Source: Selaginella tamariscina (taxonomy: Eukaryota > Streptophyta > Lycopodiopsida > Selaginellales > Selaginellaceae). Taken from it: 64,000 nucleotides of DNA. Location of the stretch: positions 1-64,000 of the forward strand of contig PUQB01000201.1 in assembly GCA_003024785.1 (NCBI GenBank). Direction: 5' to 3'. Of this stretch, positions 21,597-33,835 are shown piece after piece (position 1 is the stretch's first letter; every line of letters begins with the position of its first letter). The translations under genes were made by a program, and so were the position numbers. Below the pieces are notes generated by a model. The model did no database searches. It saw nothing but the letters and a program-made list of their open reading frames with translations, and was not told the origin of the DNA.

Positions 21597-24418
21597 ACAC
21601 ACACACAAAGGGAAAAAAAAGGGAGAGGAGGGAGATTAGGTTTTCAATATGTGCATCTGAAATTAACTATCGGAGTGTTTTTTGCAGGTATGTACTATCT
21701 TTTCAGATCTCTGCTGCTTATTTAGCGAAGATAAGTCTACGAAAATCGGAAGGCTGGGCTTTAAACCATCTTCAGAGTATAGAAAAGTTTTGGGAGATAT
21801 GCCAAAGGAGGTTATCTGTTCCTGGTACGTGTTTGGGTCGTGTCATCTGACACTGAGCACAATCTGTTCATAAGCTAGCTTACCTGTTTCATCATTTAAC
21901 AAAATATAATATTGTGTGTATGTTTGTGATATGTATATCAATCACTACATTCATGTTTAATACTTTTAATACTAAGGTAATTTCAACAGAAAACAGTGAT
22001 GGTATGGAGGTAGATGACGAGGATGAAGCAGATTATTTTAATCAAAAAGATTTAGTGATCACATCTCTGCAAAGCTAGTTGCCCATGATATGGTTCCCAA
22101 GGTATGTACACTCAATATATATAGAGTTTGTGTGGGCCTCCTGCAAGTATGCTATGAGTTGAATACCTATAGTTATGCATATAGATTATGCTATTAATAG
22201 TATAATTTGTTTGAGTGCAGGATTTTTTAGCACCGGAAATAATTTCGCACTATACCCTTCATGGGAAGGGGATAGAGGAGATAATAAAGCAGCTCATAGT
22301 TGTCTTAAAGAAGAACATGAAGTCTCCAGAGCTTTGCACCTTGTACTTATCAGCTATGAAGAGGGTATTTTATTAGATTTCATTATACGTCAACCTATAT
22401 TTACATATATCACATACTTTTATGTAAATACTAATACATACACAAGCACGCACAGTCACACATGCATACTGATTGGTTTCCAGGCATACGAGAGATACCT
22501 AGACGCCGAAGAAGACACACAAGAGGGATCGTTCGAGGTATGCAAAGAGCTTGCGAGCCGTCTTGCAGCGACATTCTCGGGATTCGCCAGGAATATCCAC
22601 CGGCCCAGCATCTTAAAGATGATAAAGAAAGGCATCGAATATGCTTTCATTGGAGTTCCTGTGCAACTCTCATTTCTCGAGGCATGCGTTTTGCCCTTTT
22701 CACACAGATTACCTGCCTCGGATATTCGCGACATGTAAGTGACCGTAAAATATATAAATATTCAACTGTACCTTATTACAATGTAGTAATAACGGTATAT
22801 AGATTCAGTGGTAATCATGATGAATTATATGCTAAAAATATTTCTTGATTGGTTTATTTTATTTTAGTTTTAAACATTGTTTAAAAACTATCTTAACTAA
22901 TTAGAATACTGTGTATTACATATTATACAATAGTGTAATTATCTGAGTTGAAACGATACCACTTCCTTATATTGTTTATCATTGATTAATTCTTCACCTT
23001 TATATAATGTGTATAAAACAAGAGTATACATATATGGTCATAATGTTCCTACACTATGAGTTCGTTAGCAGTTCATAAGTATACGAGTACTTGTCATAAC
23101 TATAAAAGATATAAGTATGAATATAGGTTATGGTGCTAATGATATATTTACAGCATTGGAAGTGTAAAGGACAAGGTGGACGAGAAGGATGTTGAGCAGG
23201 ATCCTACGGGTTGGCGACCGTATACAACATTCTTGGAGCAACTTCAGGAGAGAGTAGCAAAATCCGAAGCTCCAGGTTTGTTTATAATATTGATATATGT
23301 CTAATTGCAGACCCTCATAGTCCTCATTTTATATTATTTTAGTCAGCTAACAACCATACGTCATACACGAAGGATACAAATGTAGACTCTCTCTACACAC
23401 ACACGCACGCACGCACACTCAATCGTGTTTGTGCATTTTCGTGAATATACCTGGATGTGTGCCCCTCCTCCTGCACATCGATGAATGGGGTTCGGCATGC
23501 ATGGCGGCCATCCCGGAGTGGTCTAGCGAGCACATATTTGTATATCTCTGTATACTTACTAGAGTCTCATATATGGCCTAATCATAACCGAATGTCCGTC
23601 ATTGCTCTAAGGAACACACGTAGGGTAGTTACACATTCTCTTCATACCATCCACTGCGGTTACTTTCCCTCAATTTTAAGCCTATATTAGATTAGACACC
23701 CATCCACATCATCTCTCGTACAGACATATGGGTATATGCATCTATAGTGGCATATATGTTCATGTATAGGTAATCGCAAGTATAACATGTGTTATTCAGG
23801 TGGTAAGCAGCAAGAGCAGGGTAGAGGCGGGAGGAATGCAAAGAAGAACGTGAAGGGAAATCGGCTGTTTGGGACAATGATGACGATTCTGAGAGTGAGG
23901 AGCAAACGAAATCCGTGGAATCGGAGGATGAGATTGAAGTGGATGATGATGATACTCCTCTCCACGATGTCAAGTTGAAGATGAAACAACAACAATCTCA
24001 AGAGGTATTTGTAAACGTTGTGTGTGCACATGGCCGCCGTAGCTTGTACATGTTTACTAGTTTCGTCGTCGTCGTCATTCTCTCCCTCTCTCTCTCTTGG
24101 ATGTAGGTTTACATATACACGCACAAAGTTAATATACAGTTATGTACTGTATATATGCAGTGCGTGCGTGCCTCTGTGTGTGTGTGTGTGTGTTATTTCT
24201 ATTATAGGGTAGAATATAGTCTATACCTATCACTTCAGTCATACATATACATATATACATATTTCTGTGCATTATGTATAGTGCCTAGGTACCTATAATT
24301 TAAATGCTTGGTGTTTATTCTTCTAAATTAAATGGTCTGATATGTTCAGGAGAGTGGTAAGAGAAACAGAAGAAAAGTTGGTGTTGACCATGCTACCGAA
24401 GAACAGCTTCCCGACTAA
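16051..24418 (+). CDS. SCC3: cohesin subunit SCC3 (STAG/stromalin)
   Basis: 23 exons (first 16051-16115, then 16256-16343, 16418-16556, 16634-16746, 16895-16987, 17091-17254, 17435-17674, 17935-18080, 18213-18391, 18607-18728, 18894-19021, 19272-19445, 19844-19984, 20287-20487, 20771-20907, 21275-21474, 21688-21824, 21990-22101, 22221-22364, 22484-22734, 23154-23275, 23800-24004, 24350-24418), about 1120 residues, matching plant SCC3 length. Acidic/basic N-tail with RRRKRK and KKKK, then the STAG domain (GKLVPRAVKNWAERY, ENLTMFWDTFVVECQNG). The stromalin conservative domain is at about 300-375 (MHRYRDVDIDIR, GWIVSYPSYF, YLKYLGWTLNDK). The C-tail is very acidic. SCC3 binds the kleisin and loads or stabilises cohesin on DNA. 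Conserved reading moves between frames at about 20877, 21690, 21780, 22053 and 23872; each fits a lost base or TA unit. Confidence 0.93.
17681..17820. repeat. (GT)n/(AC)n tracts in SCC3 intron 7
   Basis: (GT)n near 17684-17703, (AC)n near 17733-17747 and (GT)16 at 17789-17820 within one 260-bp intron. The GT and AC tracts are complementary. Confidence 0.95.
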
Positions 24419-25076
24419 AAACATGAACAGGTATCTTATTATCATTTTCTTAATGTATTCTTAAGTTATGTATGATCTCTCTCTCTCACACACACACACA
24501 AGTATGCGATATTCATGTATACATCTGCGTAATGTCGTGTACAATAGAAGCTTGAGTATAATATTTCATTGTCAGACACAGACGAGTATTTACATTGTCC
24601 CACTTGTGTGTCTGTCCAGTTATCGACTCTTGTTTTTCTTTGTTACAGATTAGAGATTAAAGCTAACTTTTTTTTTCTTTTTCATATTTGTTTTGAATGT
24701 CGTTTATTTTTGTTACAGATTGGATTTCATTAATTTTTTTTCTGAATGCAGAATAGATTTTAAGGTACGGTTCTTTTATTCTCCTTCTCTCCCTCTCTCC
24801 CTCTCTCTCCTACAACTTAATATAAACCGGCTCCTTAATTGTCTTGAACTTCTTCTCAGGTGTTCGCAAAGGTGGTAAAGTCTCTTGTACATCATCCTTT
24901 AACACAATCGACTATACTGGTTTTCACATGTGCGTGTGTGCGAGCGCAGAGAGAGAGATTTATTATAAACAATAGCCTACGGCTATTTATATATATACAG
25001 TCACTTTTCCTACGTGACGTGGCTGTCCTACGTGGCCATTTATAGCAGTTTTCGAGGACTAACCCTAAAGGGAAGT
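24419..25076. other. 3' flank of SCC3 and promoter of the next gene
   Basis: T-rich stretches, (CT)n near 24780-24810, and a 30-bp near-duplication (ttgttacagattggatttca-like phrases near 24640 and 24710). The AACCCTAAAG box at 25061-25070 lies just before the next ATG. No coding exon recognised. Confidence 0.45.
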
Positions 25077-25799
25077 ATGTCGCAGGAGCAGGAAGTGGGT
25101 GAGGCGAATCTAAGCCCGGCCGATATGTTGAAGTAAGTATGTCCTCTCTGTCTCACGCATAGACATACAGTTTCTAATAAATGTTTAATTTTGATGTGTG
25201 AAGGGCTCTTAGAGGACGAAGCGGAGCGGCTGTGTCAAATTGAGCAGAAGATTCTTAATCAGCTACATCATCTCCAGGTAAGTCTCCGGTACATTAATTT
25301 TGTGGTTGATCAGCCACGCCTAGGTGCTCACAAAGTCTGTATATGTAATAACATAATTTACTTTGTTGTCAGCTTTAATTTAAATAAGCATTTCTTGTTT
25401 TCAAATGTAATTGATATACAAACTCTCTCTCTCCCTCTCTCTCTCTTGGTTAAGAGTGTAGTTCCATATAGAGTTATATATAATGCGTATAGTATATATC
25501 CAACTTGAAATATAACAGGTAGAAGAGAGTATTTACACACAGGCTATGAAGCAACTTGAGTCTGATTCAACCGGGGCTACGAAAGATGCCGCAGAAGAAG
25601 AGGTTTGACAACTTGATTAAATAAAATATCGTATTAGAAACTCTATAATGTATTAATGTTAATGTGAAACAGGGTGGTGATGATGCAAAGTTTGCTGAGG
25701 AGGTTGAACGAGAGTGCTGAGGCACTGAAAACTACACTTGAGGCGGACGATCTTCTGAGAAACAGGGAGATAACACTGATGGGTAATCTAGATAGTTAA
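25077..25799 (+). CDS. small acidic coiled-coil protein, unrecognised
   Basis: Four putative exons (25077-25132, 25204-25277, 25519-25602, 25673-25799), about 113 residues. The start MSQEQEVGEANLSPADMLK is followed by heptad-like helical segments (LLEDEAERLCQIEQKILNQL, VEESIYTQAMKQLESD, EALKTTLEADDLLRNREI). The splice sites are canonical and the gene lies between SCC3 and plastid L4 on the same strand. Two apparent frame breaks (about 25208 in GGCTCTTAG and 25710 in GAGAG) must be assumed to keep the helical segments open. The last exon may continue, since ATGGGTAATC near 25780 could be a donor. I do not recognise the family; length and composition would suit a small subunit of a larger complex, but that is only an impression. 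Confidence 0.5.
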
Positions 25800-26199
25800 C
25801 AGTCATTGATCAACACATTTACAATATCATTTTGCATAAGTGTGCATATAGAACCATAATAATATAAGAAACTTAACTGTATTACAAGCTAAATCTCTCT
25901 CTCTAAATAGACAACACACGCACACGCACGCACCATGCATACACATAATTTTCTTTTTCGACAATACGGAACATATTAACTTCGTGTGGTAGGCGTGAAT
26001 ACATTGTTATAATTGAATGCATGACACATGATTAGTATGCATGAACCATACTTAATTCGAAGTATATGCGCTCATCCTGTTGAGATTGAAAATAAGTTTG
26101 GCGCCAAATTTTGAATCGACGGCTTTGATCACATTTACGGATACGGACGGTGGAGATGGATGGAGGCTCTTATCCGGATAAGCCCTAGTTCTTCCGGCT
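25800..26199. other. intergenic region before plastid L4
   Basis: Contains short (CT)n and (AC)n tracts (25893-25935). The 60 bp before the L4 ATG include taagccctagttc, a telo-box-like element in the probable 5' UTR. No gene seen. Confidence 0.5.
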
Positions 26200-26819
26200 A
26201 TGGCGACAGTGGTGCAGTGCTGCACATCGAATCCGAGGTATGTAGTTTATGAAGGCCTGAGAGCTCACAGCAGATGTGCACCAATCCGCATTACTTCGCA
26301 CAATGCTAGATCCCCACATTGCAGTGTGTCCTGGTTAGGGCTTCTGCCGCCAAGCTTCCGCTGCTCTCATTCGAAGGAGACCGCACCGGCTGCGTAGAGT
26401 TGGATCTCAGGGTTGCAAGTGCACACACGGCTAAGGGGCTGGTACACAGAGGAGTGGTCACCGAGCTACAGAATAGACGCAGGGGTACTGCCAGTACGAA
26501 GACCCGAGCTGAAGTCCGAGGTGGAGGACGGAAGCCGTACAAACAGAAGGGAACAGGCCGAGCTCGGAGAGGTTCACAGAGGACTCCGTTAAGACCGGGC
26601 GGTGGTATAATATTTGGTCCTAAGCCAAGAGATTGGAGCATCAAGATGAATAAGAAGGTACTTGCAGACACACACACATACATATGTGTATTACACACAG
26701 ATTTACACACACAAGGCTTTATTTATATATGTGTGTGAGAAAAATGCATTTCATAGGAGACACGCATACTGATATTCACAAGCTAAGAAACAATATGATA
26801 TATGTTGTTTGCAGATTAA

Positions 26820-26858
<39 letters not shown>

Positions 26859-27352
26859 GTTTATACGAATGTTTATCTCATAGTTTATTACAATTGTAGG
26901 AGAAGAGATTGGCTATAAGCACAGCAATCCAGAGTGCAGCAGTAGACTCTATAGCTGTGGAGGATTTCGAGGAGAAGTTCACAGCCCCAAGGACAAAGGA
27001 TTTCCTGGCTGCATTGGAGCGATGGGGGATAGACAAGAGCAAGCACTCTCTCATCTTTGCAACTAATGTGAGTGACAACCTGACCAGGTCTCACCGAAAT
27101 GTGAAGACTGTGAAGATGCTAACACCGAGGAGCTTGAACTTGTATGATGTCCTTCGTGCTGATAAGCTTGTGTTTACAAGCTCGGGAGTTGATTATCTTA
27201 ATGAGACGTATGGAGCATCTAAAGCTGCATTGGAGGATGAGGAAGAGGATGAAGATGATGAGGTGGATGACCTGGAGGAGGAGGATGATGAAGGTGAAGG
27301 TGGTGAGGGTGAGGGTGAGGGTGAAGGTGAAGGTGAAGAAGAAAGTGTATAG
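26200..27352 (+). CDS. RPL4: plastid ribosomal protein L4 (uL4c), nuclear-encoded
   Basis: Two exons (26200-26657 and 26900-27352), about 303 residues. The N-terminal 55-60 residues ([16 protein letters not shown] ... [10 protein letters not shown]) are Ser/Cys/Arg-rich with few acids, fitting a chloroplast transit peptide. The body is bacterial-type L4: [40 protein letters not shown] and [14 protein letters not shown] form the exit-tunnel loop. [16 protein letters not shown] is the conserved C-terminal strand and helix. L4 is an early-assembly protein of the 50S subunit lining the peptide tunnel. An acidic tail of about 45 residues ([13 protein letters not shown], then [11 protein letters not shown]) extends the C-terminus. 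One apparent frame break lies in the transit-peptide region near 26325. A duplicated fragment of the 3' end lies 6 kb downstream. Confidence 0.93.
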
Positions 27353-29219
27353 CATCTGCGTTATTCTTCTTGTAAGCTTAGAATACAATGCACTATTACC
27401 TTAAACCCTAAACTCACCTTAATTTGTTAACAAAGTATATACTGCTAATATATACTAGTACAGATTAATCCCAAGTTAAACATGTGTTTATTTCTAGTTT
27501 TTATATGTGTCTATATAAATATTCGTATTTGCATTAATACGTTATTTTTTAAATGTGTAATTTATAATACTTAAATATTTTTCTATCCACCGAGATAGTA
27601 TTAATTTATAGCTTTAATATATAATAATTTATACTTGGCTGAGGATTTTGTTTTTATTAATATAGAATTATAATGAGACTTTATAAATTTATTAAAAGTT
27701 TAAATAATTAAAAAAAATACATTATTAATATCTCATATATATATTTACATATGTACTATTTTAAAAAATTTAAATTTACATATATACCTTGAAAACTTCA
27801 ATCGTAATATGTTAATTTTTAAAATAATAATATTAATTAAAAATATATTTTAATTCATAATATATTAATTAAAGTTTATTAAGTATTAAATGTTAAAAAA
27901 TTATCATAGTAAAATAAAATATTTGTTTAAAATAATTATATTATATTCTGATATATATGTTAATTAATTATTAATTTTTAAAAATGTTTTTTAATTTTTA
28001 ATTTTGAAATTTATAAATTTTTATATTGAGATATATATATAGAAATATAAAACTTACTAAAGTATATATGTAAATACGATAAATTTGGGGGGTATAAATG
28101 CAATTTTCTCAACATTTTAAAGGTTAGTGTGTATATCTTTAAATTTATACTAGCATTTAAGACGGATAAGTCAGATTTTAATTAATTTGGACATAATTAT
28201 CTAACCTTACAATTGTGTGAATCTTGTCCGTCCGATCGATCAAGGTATATGCTTCAGTGGTGTTACCCTGCCACGTGTCCTCAGGATTAGTAATTTTCAA
28301 CCTCCTTGTATGTGTATACAATTCACCACACACACACATTCTCTGATACCTTCTTACATATGTAGCAACGTAACTGGGATAAAATACAGAGTGATTTACA
28401 CCGCACATTCACACACACACAATACAATTATTACAAAGATTAATTATAATACAATCATATCGTTCACCACACACACACATACACACATGTGTGCGTTCGT
28501 TAACAAAACGTAATTAAGCTTAAACGTGTTCAGGGTTGCTAAACTTACGGGATTAAGTATTATAAAGTATTACGATAATATATTCTCTCTTTTCTGTGTG
28601 TATATATTAAAAACTAATGCGTAAGTTGTAACGTTTCCGACAGTGCATGCCCGTTAAAGTATGTACATGTATGAGGTGTAAATAATATAATATGCCCATA
28701 ATATCTAAAAGCCAAATCAGAAAAGTCAGGTGACTCATTTATTTAAATCTATGCTGACATAGCAGTCCGTACTGTTTCATACACATGACAAGTTTTCCTT
28801 TCCATTAGTAAAAAAATTAAAAATTCCGTACTCAGCATCGGGACACGTTCATGAATTAAAACTATAATATATTATAATGTTTGTATATGATTTGTAAATG
28901 TGGTGTGCACTAAGGATGACATATGACTTAAAAATATGTATAATTCATATATAGTGTGCGCCAAGGATGATTTATGGCTTCAAAATATAATATATTACAG
29001 TGTTTGTACATAATTAGTACATGCCATTTTGGAGGAGGATGATTTTTTTGAACTGAGACATATGCAGTTCCAAAATGATATAACAAATGCAGGCAAATAA
29101 TATAACAATGATAATTAATCTATAATGTTTGAAGCCCAAAATAATATAACAATGATCGTTGATTTATGAATGTTTGTGTGAAATATCCAAGTCAGCTATT
29201 TATATATGCTTATACATCA
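27353..29219. other. AT-rich intergenic DNA
   Basis: Very AT-rich to about 28140. Short (CA)n tracts occur at 28322-28340, 28410-28420 and 28462-28487. Around 28900-29000 a phrase of about 60 bp is loosely duplicated (gtgtgcactaaggatgacatatggctt and gtgtgcgccaaggatgatttatggctt). No gene found. Confidence 0.5.
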
Positions 29220-30180
29220 AACACACGAACTTGAATGAGATGCATCATCCTACCAAGGATGTTTGAGGCCGCAATGAAATTGAACTTGTGACCTCAAGAC
29301 GAGTAACATTCCTTAGCCACCTTTAGTAGGGATCACCTCGAAAAAGGATGAATTATACTCAATCGCCTCTAACAAGAATTAGACATGGGCCTTGAACAAG
29401 ATGCATTGTCTCAATTACCTCTAACAAGAATTTAACATAGGCCTCGAACACGATGCATATAAGGATACCTTGAACAAGGACTGGTTGGACATGGGCCTCA
29501 AACAAGGATCAAACATGGGCCTTTGAACAAAATGCACATAAAGATAAAACATGGGCTTTGAACAAGATGGCACCATTCTCATTGCTCTAGTAAGGATTGC
29601 ACTTGAGGCTAACCCTTTTAAGGATCAAACTCAAGACTATCCCAATTGGGATTGAACATGCAACCTCATATCATGCATCTTGAACAACTTGAGGCCACCT
29701 TTATTGAGGATTGAACTCAAGGCCATCCTTGGCAAGGATTAACTCCAAGCCATCTTTAGTAAGGATTGAACTTAATATCGCTCTTGGTGAAGATTAAACT
29801 TGAGGTCATCCCTAGTGAAGATTAAATTCAAAACCACTTTTGATAAGTATTAAACTCATTACTCTTAGTGAGGATTGAACTTGATGCTGCCCTAGGTGAG
29901 TAACAAATTCGTGGCCAAAACATCCTCAAAAAGATTGAACTCGCAACCTCATATAAGGGTGCACCATATTGGTATCAAGGACAAAGCATCCGTCAAGGCA
30001 CTAGGAGGGATCGAACTCAAGGCCACCTCATTGGGGATGCACCGTCTTGGAGTCAAGGATAAAGCATCCCGTCCAAAATACTAGCAAGAATCAAACTCGA
30101 GACCACCCATGTTGAAGATTAAACTTGAGGTCATCCATGGCAAGAAGCAACTTGAGATCACTTCAATATACTTACAGGAT
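29220..30180 (+). repeat. degenerate minisatellite, about 28-bp unit
   Basis: A unit like AGGATTGAACTCAAGGCCATCCTTGGC recurs head to tail with many substitutions; the clearest run is 29690-29905. Spacing between successive 'aggattgaact' starts is about 25-29 bp. The array continues more loosely to about 30180 and returns at 30530-30700. It produces long chance ORFs; no protein similarity is seen. Confidence 0.7.
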
Positions 30181-30344
30181 ATTCCTACATGATATGTTAC
30201 AGGATATGCCTAAAGGATAAGTGTCATCATTTTTAGCTCATGACTAAATTAGGCTCATGACCAGATTAGCTCTTGGAGTTGTGAGCATAAAAGCTTCGAC
30301 CTAATTGTTGTACAATCAGTTACTATCAACTAATTTTTTTACGA

Positions 30345-30500
30345 TTAATTTTGTCCTGTCTTGTTCTTGTCTTGCTCCTTGTTTCCTGTTCTCTCCTTAT
30401 ATTGTTCCTAGTTCCTTATCTTGCTCCTGGTTCCTGTTCTGCTCCTGTCTTGCTCTAATTCCTATCATGTTCCTAGTCCTTGTCCTGCTCCTGAAGTCAA
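30345..30500 (+). repeat. CT-rich minisatellite, unit about 15-20 bp
   Basis: Repeats of phrases such as TTGCTCCTGGTTCCTGTTC and TTGTTCCTAGTTCCTTATC. It interrupts the 28-bp repeat field. Low-complexity, not coding. Confidence 0.6.
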
Positions 30501-30789
30501 GCCCTCCTTACTCTTAGATCGTGGCTTGACACAAGTGAGGATTGAACTCTAAGCATCCTTTAGCAAAGATTGAATTTGAGGTTGTCCTAGGCAAGAATAG
30601 AATTCAAAGCTACCCTAGAAGGAATTTAGCACATGACATCTTGAACTCGAGGTTGCCTTTGGCCAAGAAGAAATTCAAGGCCGCCCCAACAAGAATTAAA
30701 TATGTGACCTTGGACAAGATGCACTATCCTGCATTCAACCTCATGAATTTGTTGTCTTCTCTTCGATGCTCCAAGTTTCCTAGGTGAGT

Positions 30790-31990
30790 AAGAAGCAAGC
30801 TATTGTTGCACTTTTTATTTGTAATAAAATAAATTATATGGCTGCAACGAATGTTGGCTAAGCTCAAACAACAACATATGGAAGCCACAACATTTACTAT
30901 GACAACAAGGGTACGATAGTGATTTCCAAAAATCGATTTTTACACTCACGTATGAAGCACATCAACTTGTTAATGTTTTGACTCGAAGGGCTAACATGTG
31001 GCAATATATGATTGCCAAGTGGTCATCCGATGTCTTCTAAGATGACCCATTAGTCTAATTCATACACCTAAATAAGCACGAGACTTAGAAGTCCCTTAGA
31101 GTGACCACCCTTAGGAACCCCTAAGCAAACTTTAAATTAAGTTCATGCCCTAACCTTGCATGTGACAAATAATGACTTGAGGAATCACCCTCAGCCGAGA
31201 GTACACCCTTTACAACAACAAGGGATAAACTGATCCACAACTAATTCCTAAGGGTTTGTGAAGCCAAGATTACCTTGGTTAGTACTTAATGTTGACATGA
31301 GTATGGGCCTGAGGCGGACACGAGTATTGTGCTAAATAAAACTAAGTTTATAGAATCCTAAGCACGCAACCAAGCAAGTGCCTCGTGAAAGGGCTTATTA
31401 ATGAACTTAAGTTGTTTAACCCTTGGACACATGTTCACAACCCCCCCCCCAAGTGTGCTTGTTACCATACCCAATTATGAGATCTAACCTCCTTTAAGCA
31501 TATGCTCAAGGTTTAACACCTTGATATGAGCATAAGCATGTCTTCTTGTCAAGATATCTAATCTTTCATTGTTAAACTCATGACACAACCCTAAAGATCA
31601 TGCCTTGAACATTGTACATGTGTTCTCTAGCCTAGTGTTACATGTTCATGGTAACATCATTTCCTAATACGTAGGCTATTTTGCCATAGCTCTTCAGACT
31701 CAAAAGTTTACATTTGTGCTACAAATGTGGCTCACATATGCCACCCCTCTTTAGAAACCTTCAAGAACCTGATAAAGAGAACTAGTTTGATTAATGAAAC
31801 ATGTATTCAATAAGATCTCTTAAGTGTAAAATCAAGTTACTAATGAAATGAGTTAGCTAATCTCTAGATGCAATGTACTTGATGTGAATCTATTAATGCT
31901 AAGGGTAAGGCATGGGGTTAGGAACAAACCCTAGGTTTAGATGAAACCTAGGGGTGTTTCTAACTAATATCCAACATGTCCAATTCATCA
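30790..31990 (+). mobile_element. Ty1/copia remnant: end of pol plus adjoining LTR-type sequence
   Basis: Bases 30825-31040 hold the end of a copia RT/RNase H region on the + strand, recognisable by IIWLQRMLAKL, a YDNKGTIVISKN segment and an RMKHI segment. The following 950 bp (about 31040-31990) are the same repeat family, in the opposite orientation, as 7.0-8.1 kb and 39.9-41.6 kb, and sit where a 3' LTR would be. The element is 5'-truncated and broken many times; given the AT-rich decay it is old. Confidence 0.65.
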
Positions 31991-33429
31991 AAACCAATTA
32001 GAAATCTAATTAGGACAAAAAATAAGGGGAATTTTTTTTTAATGAAGTGTTAACTTTGCCTAAAGTTTTCTATAATTACCTAATGACACTGTTGAAGGAA
32101 AATTATTTGGAACTCAGATGTTCGGAACTTGATAACTTTAGTGATAGCGCATCGTAGTAGTCCTTGTTAATGATCACACATATGAATAAAAAAAAGAAAA
32201 GAAAGGGAAAACATGAGATGAAACTCATGACAAAAATACACTAACTAATTTTTATATTTCATCATAAGAATACACACAAAATAATGTATCACACCTATTT
32301 ACAAAATAAGAAAAGAAAAGAAGAAACTAAAGACTCTCCTCTATACCCCTATATCTATGTATATGTTTTATATGTCTGGTTCCTTATATATCCAAAATAA
32401 TATAAATAATGCATGTAGGGTAGGGTAGGGATGTAAGAGAGGGTGTAAGATGAGGGTTACATAAGAATAATGGTAGGGGGTTATGGAAGAAGGTGGGCTT
32501 GACCCATAAATGATGGGGGTTATGAAAGAAGGTTAACTTGACCTATTAATGATGGGTGTTATGGAAGAAGGTTGACTTGAACCCATAAATATAGGTGTTA
32601 TGGAAGAAGGTTGACTTGACCATAAATACTAGGTGTTATGAAGAAGGTTGACTTGACCCATAAATGATGGGTGTTATGGAAAAAGGTGACTTGACTTTGA
32701 CTTGGAAGGTACTAGGAAGGTGCATGGAAGAAGATAAAGAAAATGTGCATGGTTAAAGCAGGTACTAATATATGGATTAACATAATAATGTTGACTAGTT
32801 TGACCATGCAAGAAAAGACAAAGAAGGGGAATAATAAAGTGAAATGGAGACGTTATAATGAGTAGAAGACTAGTCCATTACATGCATATCATGGGCTACC
32901 AAGGTATGGTCCAAATTTTTCGTGACACACATAACCGACATCACTAATATTTAAGTTCACTAAGCAAGCTTGTTTTTTTATACTTAAGTTCATCAATATA
33001 GTTCGGTAGGTAACAACAATCAACCTTAAATAAAAGCAGTCATAATAAAAACTATACATTAGTACCCACCATCACTTTGTTTGTAAATGGAGAAATAGAT
33101 ATAAAATATGTCCTTCTTCGAACCAGTTAGTAGACATATTCATGAAGCCTCAGTGATCTTTTGCAAGCTTCAACTACATGGAGTCTCGAGAGTGTTTGAT
33201 CCAAGTTGTTAATACAATCTTGTGAGATTGTTAGTTCTAACCTGGTGGGTTGATATTTGGGTAAATATTGAAGATATATGGAAAAAAGACTTAAGCGTAA
33301 TTGGTCATCAACAGAGGCCCTCTCATAAACACCAATTGGCCCTTTGCCTAGTTGGCATAAGAAGAGATTGTGCATATATATCTTGAATGATGATGAGATT
33401 GTACACAGAACAGTGCGAGCTACAAGTAG
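31991..33429. other. intergenic DNA with a 39-bp tandem array
   Basis: No gene. Holds the minisatellite at 32476-32690. The rest is AT-rich single-copy-looking DNA with short chance ORFs on both strands. Confidence 0.5.
32476..32690 (+). repeat. minisatellite, about 39-bp unit, five to six copies
   Basis: Head-to-tail units of the type GGGTGTTATGGAAGAAGGTTGACTTGACCCATAAATGAT, with 1-3 differences between neighbours and small length changes. The last unit is partial. Confidence 0.85.
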
Positions 33430-33835
33430 AACAGAACATGCCAAGTTGAGAGAGGACTCTATTAAGACTGAGGTTTCTTATGGTAAGATTGGTGCTTGGT
33501 GTGGTAAGATTGTGTTTACAAGCTCGATAGTTGAGAGACGTATGGAGCTGCATCGGAGAGTAACGAGTCCTATGGAGCATTGGAGGGGGAGTTCATTATC
33601 TTAATGAGATTATGGAGCATCTAAAGCTGCACAGTCCAGGGCTCCTTTCCTTGGGCAGCGAATTCATGTCTCCTTGGGAACCCATTATCTTAATGAGCAT
33701 TTAAACTAACGAGGATGTAGATGATGATGTGGATGACATGGAGGAGGATGATGAGGATGAGGGTGAAGAAGAAAGTGTAAAAGTGTATAGCATCTCCGTT
33801 ATTCGTCTTTAAGGCTAGAATACAATGCACTTGGT
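33430..33835 (+). pseudogene. rearranged fragment of the plastid L4 gene (3' part)
   Basis: Bases 33505-33640 contain two overlapping, rearranged copies of the L4 segment that at 27160-27235 reads aagcttgtgtttacaagctcg and then tatggagcatctaaagctgc. Bases 33715-33835 match the acidic-tail codons, the stop and the first 3' UTR bases (gaagaaagtgta, gtatagcatctccgttattcgtctt, agaatacaatgcact) of 27255-27395. A weaker match to the [10 protein letters not shown] codons lies near 33455. No continuous frame remains. Because the intron lies upstream of the clear matches, a processed copy cannot be told from a segmental duplicate. Confidence 0.8.

Noticed and set aside
24640-24740. Possible extra SCC3 or UTR exon around the duplicated ttgttacagattggatttca phrase
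   Set aside because: No protein similarity and no frame joining to the SCC3 stop at 24418.
27119-27404. ORFs on both strands over the L4 acidic tail
   Set aside because: Shadows of the (GAA/GAG/GGT)n coding region of L4.
29896-30084. ORF with repeated HIGIKDKASVKALGG-like phrases
   Set aside because: Arises from the 28-bp minisatellite; no start context or similarity.
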